Source of the DNA: Clostridium sp. UBA699
GTDB taxonomy: Bacteria; Bacillota; Clostridia; Clostridiales; Clostridiaceae
Length of the DNA: 64,000 nucleotides
Reading direction: 5' to 3'
Assembly: GCA_002298915.1 (NCBI GenBank)
Contig: DBML01000009.1
Coordinates: forward strand, 1 to 64,000
In this document: positions 60,050-64,000 of the stretch, in pieces
Numbering within the stretch: position 1 is the stretch's first letter
How the letters are laid out: each line of letters opens with the position of its first letter
The notes under the pieces: model-generated
Told to the model about the DNA's origin: nothing
Seen by the model: the letters and a program-made list of their open reading frames with translations, nothing else
The model's database searches: none
Position numbers and translations under genes: made by a program

Positions 60050-60208
60050 ATGTATATGGAAATAATAGCCACGGCGGCGATATTCGCGCTGGCCGCGTTC
60101 ATATTCTACAGGAGCATCAGGAAGAAGGCGTCAGGGAAGTGCGACTGCAGCAGCTGCTCGAGCCACTGCCCCTACTACAAGGAAAAGGAAGAAAACGAAA
60201 GGAAATAA
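60050..60208 (+). CDS. FeoB-associated Cys-rich membrane protein
   Basis: A 52-residue protein: one membrane helix (IIATAAIFALAAFIFY), basic turn, then CDCSSCSSHCPYYK, the cysteine pattern of the FeoB-associated Cys-rich family. GAAGGTG lies 6-7 nt before ATG 60050; a second ATG is two codons on. It follows feoB by 20 nt and completes the Fur-regulated operon before the terminator at 60213. Probably assists iron transfer; the mechanism is unknown. Confidence 0.85.
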   Translation: MYMEIIATAAIFALAAFIFYRSIRKKASGKCDCSSCSSHCPYYKEKEENERK

Positions 60209-60212
60209 AATC

Positions 60213-60241
60213 AGCCGGGCGCAATCAAATTGCGTCCGGCT
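60213..60241. terminator. Bidirectional intrinsic terminator
   Basis: A 13-bp stem with one wobble (60213-60225 with 60229-60241), 3-nt loop, T-rich on both sides. Ends the feo operon and the convergent argS operon. Confidence 0.9.
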
Positions 60242-60248
60242 TTCTTCA

Positions 60249-61022
60249 TCAGTAAGTGCTGTTTGCTATGCCGTCGAGCTCCAGGCCGTCCCTGCAGCCG
60301 CTGAGGATCCTGTCTATGAGCTTGGAGGCCGTTTTTTTGGACAGCCTGCTTATGTCGGTTGTCAGCTCTATCCTGTTCTTCCTCATCAGCGCTTCCAGGT
60401 AGCCTGACTGCTTCTGCGTTATGCAGTTGTCCCTCACTGCGCCTGATTCCGTGGTTATCCTCTCGGCGAACTCATGTATCTCCGGCAGGTTCAGCACGTC
60501 CTCGTAGTTGTGGAGCATTATCACCCGCTTGAGCTCCTGGTCTGCTGTTTCCAGGTACCTGTTGTAAAGGCCGACGCTGAGCCCTCCGTCGATCTTGTCC
60601 CTGCGGCTTATGCCGAGGAATTTCTCGACAGACTTGAGGCTGCAGCGTTCCATGCCCAGAGACTTGTGGTAAGGCCTTATGAGCCTGTACAGGTCCACGT
60701 GCTCGGCAGGAAGCTCGGACTCTATGCCGTGCATCTGCAGCTTCTTCCTTATGAACGGCTCGTCGAAGGCTATCCCGTTGTAGGAGCACCATGTCCCTGC
60801 TCCCCTTATGTCATCGGCAAACTGCTCAAGGAGATCCCTCTCCTCCTCCAGGCTTTCGGCGAATATCTGCTTGATCACAAACTCGCCTCGCTCGTGTTTG
60901 CCGAAGGAGATCAGCATTATCTTGTCCTTCTCCTTGTCGAAGCCCGTAGTCTCTATGTCGAAGTAGATAACGCTTCTCTCATTGGCGGCGGCGTTCTTGC
61001 CGTTGTATACACTAGTAACCAT
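60249..61022 (-). CDS. YprB-like RNase H-fold exonuclease (second copy)
   Basis: A 257-residue DnaQ-like protein: VIYFDIETTGF (ExoI DxE, about 18-28), WCSYNGIAFDEPFIRKKL (ExoII), CSLKSVEKFLGISRRDKIDGG, and HNYEDVLNLPEIHEFAE (ExoIII). This is the ribonuclease H-like domain of B. subtilis YprB without its TPR part. AGAGGGG before ATG. It follows argS by 12 nt, so the two are co-transcribed. Confidence 0.85.
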   Translation of the reverse strand: MVTSVYNGKNAAANERSVIYFDIETTGFDKEKDKIMLISFGKHERGEFVIKQIFAESLEEERDLLEQFADDIRGAGTWCSYNGIAFDEPFIRKKLQMHGIESELPAEHVDLYRLIRPYHKSLGMERCSLKSVEKFLGISRRDKIDGGLSVGLYNRYLETADQELKRVIMLHNYEDVLNLPEIHEFAERITTESGAVRDNCITQKQSGYLEALMRKNRIELTTDISRLSKKTASKLIDRILSGCRDGLELDGIANSTY

Positions 61023-61034
61023 ATGAGGCCCCTC

Positions 61035-62726
61035 TTACATCTTCTCTACGACTTCCAGACCTATCAGGTACAAAGCGTTCTTTATCACCTGGCAGGTTGC
61101 CTCGACCATCTTCAGCCTTGCGTTCCTTAGCCCGCTGTCCTCAACCCCTGATATCTTGTGGGCGTTGTAGAACTTGTTGAACGCCTTCGCCACGTCAACC
61201 GCGTACCTTGTAACCACCGAAGGCTCGAACTTATCTATGGAGTGGTTGATGGCCTTGCTGAAGCCCTCCAGTGTCTTGATGAGCTCGAATTCCTCTTTCG
61301 AGCTGAGCTTGCTGTAGTCGACTTCTCCCTCGACTGCGCCCAGCTTCCTGAGTATGCTCTTGCCCCTTGCATAGCTGTACTGAACGTACGGTCCAGTCTC
61401 GCCTTCGAAGCTGAGCATCTCCTTCCAGTCGAACACGATGTCCTTGTCTCGGCCGTTCTTGAGGTAAGTGAACACCATGGCTCCGACTCCTACCTTCTCA
61501 GCCACTTCCTCCTTGCTCTCGAGGTCAGGGTTCTTCTCGTTTATTATCTCCATCGTCTTGTCCACGGATTCCTTCAGAAGGTCCTCGAGGAATATTACGT
61601 CACCCCTTCTCGTGGAGAGCTTCTTCTCCGCGAACCTGACTGTTCCGAAGCTTATGTGCCTGCAGTCGTCCGCCCAGTCGTAGCCCATGAGCTTGAGTGT
61701 GGTGAACACCTGCCTGAAGTGAAGCGACTGGTCCATGCCCACAACGTAAAGGCTCTTGCAGAAGTCGTAGTTCTTCTTCCTGTAGAGCGCCGCTGCGAGG
61801 TCCCTTGTCGCGTACATTGTTGCCCCGTCTGTCTTCCTGATTATGCAAGGAGGCATGTTGTAATCGTCCAGCATGACGACCTGTGCGCCGTTGCTTGTGA
61901 CGAGAAGGCCCTTCTTGTCTATCTCTTCGACTACGGCATCCATCTTGTCAGAGTAGAAGCTTTCGCCTGCGTTTGAGTCGAACTTTACCCCCAGAAGGTC
62001 GTATACCTTCTGGAATTCCCTGAGGCTGAGCTCTCGGAAGAGCTTCCAGAGCTCAGTCTCCTCTTCTGCCCCGTCCTCAAGCTTCTTGAAGTACCTTCTA
62101 GCCTCGTCGTCGAGGGAAGGGTCCTTCTCTGCTTCGTCGTGGAACTTCACGTATATCCTGAGGAGCTCCTTGATAGGCTCCTTCTCAAGCTTCTCCTTGT
62201 CAACCCACTTCTTGTAGGCGTATATGAGCTTTCCGAACTGGGTTCCCCAGTCCCCCAGGTGGTTGATGCCTATGCAGTTGTAGCCTTCGAAGGAAAGTAT
62301 CCTGTAAAGGGAGTTTCCTATGGCAGTGCTGAAAAGGTGCCCCACGTGGAACGGCTTTGCTATGTTAGGAGAAGAGAAGTCTATGGTGACGTTCTTTCCC
62401 TTTCCGTCCTCCGAGGAGCCGTAGCTGTCGCCTTCCGCAAGTATCCTTTCTATAGTCTCCCTTGTGAACACAGATTTGTCCACGAAGAAGTTGAGGTACG
62501 GTCCCAGTGCGTCCACCTTCTCAAAGCCTTCCTTGCTTATCTTTTCCGCAAGCTCGGAGGCAATCATGTTAGGGGCCTTCCTCATCGCTTTCGAAAGCTG
62601 GAAGCAGGGGAATGCGTAGTCTCCCATCTCTGGTCTTGGCGGTATCTCGATAAATCTCAGCAGAGCCTCGGCATCCGTGCCCGCTGCCTGCGCAATTCTT
62701 TCAGCTACAATCTTTTTATAATCCAT
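61035..62726 (-). CDS. argS: Arginyl-tRNA synthetase
   Basis: Charges tRNA-Arg; class I, 563 residues. N-terminal Add-1 domain for D-loop contact (to about 100), HIGH-type motif PFHVGHLFSTAIG, and degenerate second motif STRRGD, with the C-terminal anticodon-binding domain ending YLIGLEVVEKM. GGGAGGG before the ATG. Preceded by a truncated T-box-like leader with its own promoter and terminator (62747-62843), implying control by uncharged tRNA or by a derivative of that mechanism. Confidence 0.96.
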   Translation of the reverse strand: MDYKKIVAERIAQAAGTDAEALLRFIEIPPRPEMGDYAFPCFQLSKAMRKAPNMIASELAEKISKEGFEKVDALGPYLNFFVDKSVFTRETIERILAEGDSYGSSEDGKGKNVTIDFSSPNIAKPFHVGHLFSTAIGNSLYRILSFEGYNCIGINHLGDWGTQFGKLIYAYKKWVDKEKLEKEPIKELLRIYVKFHDEAEKDPSLDDEARRYFKKLEDGAEEETELWKLFRELSLREFQKVYDLLGVKFDSNAGESFYSDKMDAVVEEIDKKGLLVTSNGAQVVMLDDYNMPPCIIRKTDGATMYATRDLAAALYRKKNYDFCKSLYVVGMDQSLHFRQVFTTLKLMGYDWADDCRHISFGTVRFAEKKLSTRRGDVIFLEDLLKESVDKTMEIINEKNPDLESKEEVAEKVGVGAMVFTYLKNGRDKDIVFDWKEMLSFEGETGPYVQYSYARGKSILRKLGAVEGEVDYSKLSSKEEFELIKTLEGFSKAINHSIDKFEPSVVTRYAVDVAKAFNKFYNAHKISGVEDSGLRNARLKMVEATCQVIKNALYLIGLEVVEKM

Positions 62727-62746
62727 TTCTGTTTCCCTCCCATAAT

Positions 62747-62779
62747 AAAAAAACCGTCTCTCAAATAACAGAGACGGTT
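62747..62779 (-). terminator. argS leader terminator
   Basis: Perfect 10-bp stem (AACCGTCTCT / AGAGACGGTT, 62752-62761 with 62770-62779), 8-nt loop, seven T residues (62747-62753) on the minus strand, before the argS ribosome binding site. Its upstream arm carries the CCGTCTCT that pairs with the T-box antiterminator. Confidence 0.9.
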
Positions 62780-62785
62780 GTTAAT

Positions 62786-62800
62786 CCGCTGTACCACTCT
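62786..62800 (-). promoter_or_regulatory. T-box antiterminator element (truncated leader)
   Basis: Minus-strand AGAGTGGTACAGCGG matches the T-box consensus AGGGTGGNACCGCG at 12 of 14 positions, including the TGGT bulge able to pair with a tRNA 3' ACCA. CCGTCTCT follows at the correct place for the alternative antiterminator/terminator pairing. Only about 10 nt separate it from the predicted transcription start, so no Stem I specifier loop fits. Confidence 0.75.
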
Positions 62801-62813
62801 AATTGACAATTAA

Positions 62814-62843
62814 ATTATAAGTTTTTTGCAAACAATTTGTCAA
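62814..62843 (-). promoter_or_regulatory. argS promoter
   Basis: Minus-strand -35 TTGACA (62838-62843), 18-bp spacer, -10 TATAAT (62814-62819); both boxes are consensus. Confidence 0.85.
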
Positions 62844-62865
62844 TAGATTTGTAGGGATTTTTGTG

Positions 62866-64000
62866 CTATTCGATTGGCTCCAGATATGCCTGGAAGTGTC
62901 TCAGTATCTCAGGCTCCCAAGTTATTTTGTAGCCTTTTACGGAAGCCGCTCTCTCCTTGATTGCGATGAGTGCGTCAGCCATTATGTCTATGTGCGCCTG
63001 TGTGTAGACCCTTCTTGGGATCGCAAGCCTTGTGAACTCGAAGTCAGCCTTGAGCTGTTCCTTTGTGTCAGGGTCGTTGCCAAGCATGTATGAGCCGATG
63101 TCGCAGGCACGGATTCCTGCCTCCCTGTAGAGCTCTAACGCAAGAGCCTGGCCAGGGAATTCGTAGTAAGGTATGTGAGGGAACATCGCCTTCGCGTCAA
63201 CGAACACTCCGTGTCCTCCAACCGGTGACTGGTATGCAATTCCTGCATCGTCAAGCCTTGCAGCCAGGTATTCCATCTGTCCTATCCTGTATCTCAGGTA
63301 GTTCTCGTCGAGCCCTTCGTAGAGTCCTATTGCGAGTGCTTCGAGGTCTCTTCCCGAAAGTCCGCCGTAGGAGATGAAGCCTTCGTAGGATATTGTCCTG
63401 ACCTTTATCTTTCCAACGAGGTCATCGTTCTTCTTTACGCCGATGAGTCCTCCCATGTTTACAATAGTGTCCTTCTTTGCGCTCATTGTGAAAGTGTCAG
63501 CCATGCCGAACATAGTCTTTATTATGTCCTTTATCGACATGTTCTTGCACTCTTCCTCGCGCTGCTTGCAGAAGTAAGCGTTCTCTGCGTATCTTGCTGC
63601 GTCTATGTTGTAGTGGATGCCGTACTTCTTGCAGATAGCTGCTGTCTCTCTTACGTTTGCGAGTGATACAGGCTGTCCTCCTGCGGAGTTGTTTGTGATT
63701 GTGGTTATGATGCAGCCGATGTTCTCAGGGCCATACTGGTTGATGAGCTTTTCGAGCTTCTCGTTGTCCATGTTGCCTTTGAAAGGAGCTCTGATTACAG
63801 GGTCAGCAGCTTCCTTGACTGTGCAGTCTATAGCTCTTGCGCCTGCCAACTCTACGTGAGCCCTTGTTGTGTCGAAGTGCATGTTTGAAATGGAGTACTT
63901 TCCTTCTCCCAGAAGGATTGGGAAAAGAACCTTTTCAGCAGCACGTCCCTGGTGCACAGGCTGGATGAATTCGTATCCGAATATGTCCTGTCCTGCTTCA
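62866..64000 (-). CDS. tnaA: Tryptophanase (5' end beyond window)
   Basis: PLP-dependent beta-eliminating lyase that splits tryptophan into indole, pyruvate and ammonia. About 378 C-terminal residues are present; the N terminus lies past 64000 and the frame stays open to the end. The PLP Lys is in MSAKKDTIVNMGG. Residues that separate tryptophanase from tyrosine phenol-lyase are of the tryptophanase type: FDTTRAH (Asp, not Thr), RACDIGSY (no Arg of TPL) and LRHF (His, not Phe). It retains HQGRAAE and SAGGQPVSLAN. No terminator is seen before the argS promoter. Confidence 0.93.
   Translation of the reverse strand, partial: EAGQDIFGYEFIQPVHQGRAAEKVLFPILLGEGKYSISNMHFDTTRAHVELAGARAIDCTVKEAADPVIRAPFKGNMDNEKLEKLINQYGPENIGCIITTITNNSAGGQPVSLANVRETAAICKKYGIHYNIDAARYAENAYFCKQREEECKNMSIKDIIKTMFGMADTFTMSAKKDTIVNMGGLIGVKKNDDLVGKIKVRTISYEGFISYGGLSGRDLEALAIGLYEGLDENYLRYRIGQMEYLAARLDDAGIAYQSPVGGHGVFVDAKAMFPHIPYYEFPGQALALELYREAGIRACDIGSYMLGNDPDTKEQLKADFEFTRLAIPRRVYTQAHIDIMADALIAIKERAASVKGYKITWEPEILRHFQAYLEPIE

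Noticed and set aside
62866..64000. Tyrosine phenol-lyase
   Set aside because: Asp in FDTT, absence of the TPL-specific Arg, and His in LRHF are tryptophanase residues.
1..64000. Mobile elements, prophage, CRISPR arrays, tRNA or rRNA genes
   Set aside because: I found no transposase, integrase, phage structural gene, regularly spaced repeats or recognisable tRNA/rRNA sequence.

Overview
This window looks like a chromosomal segment of an anaerobic, low-to-moderate-GC Gram-positive bacterium, most likely class Clostridia of the Bacillota. The reasons are: strong purine-rich ribosome binding sites with many GTG and TTG starts; heavy use of AGG/AGA (Arg) and ATA (Ile) codons; HPr kinase, a GlpX-type fructose bisphosphatase, a B. 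subtilis-type MurJ flippase, HelD, a T-box-type leader, ECF vitamin transporters, a flavodiiron oxygen/NO-detoxifying protein, a V-type ATPase and tryptophanase. I cannot name the species. No rRNA, tRNA, CRISPR array, insertion sequence or prophage is visible. Most of the window is densely packed core chromosome.

Layout. 1-9.3 kb: M18 aminopeptidase and HPr kinase, a nucleoside phosphorylase, a glycosyltransferase pair (one fused to an Fe-S oxidoreductase), GlpX with two small redox/hypothetical genes, and arginase. 9.4-18.6 kb: a GT-C membrane protein, the flavodiiron protein, HelD, an ECF S component divergent from a CC/Se-motif protein, peptide deformylase, a B12-binding radical SAM protein and a zinc phospholipase C-like protein. 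18.7-30.7 kb: lipid II flippase, pseudouridine synthase, M20 amidohydrolase, cell-wall amidase, a eukaryotic-type glycogen branching enzyme, a MESH1-like alarmone hydrolase, inositol monophosphatase, a UvrD-like helicase and nicotinate phosphoribosyltransferase. 31.0-37.8 kb: the most interesting block (next paragraph). 37.8-47.7 kb: Nudix hydrolase, D,D-carboxypeptidase, M29 aminopeptidase, beta-CASP nuclease, GAPDH, CorA, a QueG-like Fe-S protein and GltX. 47.8-56.4 kb: a nine-gene V-type ATPase operon in an unusual order. 56.4-64 kb: two YprB-like nucleases, a HAD phosphatase, the Fur-regulated feoAB locus, ArgS behind a truncated T-box leader, and a tryptophanase cut by the window end.

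Candidate system. A cobalamin riboswitch with its own promoter and intrinsic terminator (37536-37809, minus strand) precedes five tightly packed genes. They encode an ECF T component, a fused two-domain ECF ATPase, an ECF S component, an 880-residue cell-surface protein with two DUF4430 (transcobalamin C-terminal-like) domains plus an alpha-helical toroid-like region, and a second membrane-anchored DUF4430 protein. Animal intrinsic factor and transcobalamin are built from exactly such an alpha-barrel plus beta-domain pair. I infer a bacterial intrinsic-factor-like surface capture device for B12 feeding an ECF importer.

Regulatory features worth attention: a T-box antiterminator without a visible specifier stem ahead of argS; an intrinsic terminator directly downstream of the gltX promoter; a 17-bp exact copy of a feo promoter Fur box inside feoB; a palindromic operator over the -10 of the ECF S gene; and an inverted repeat bracketing the gap promoter.
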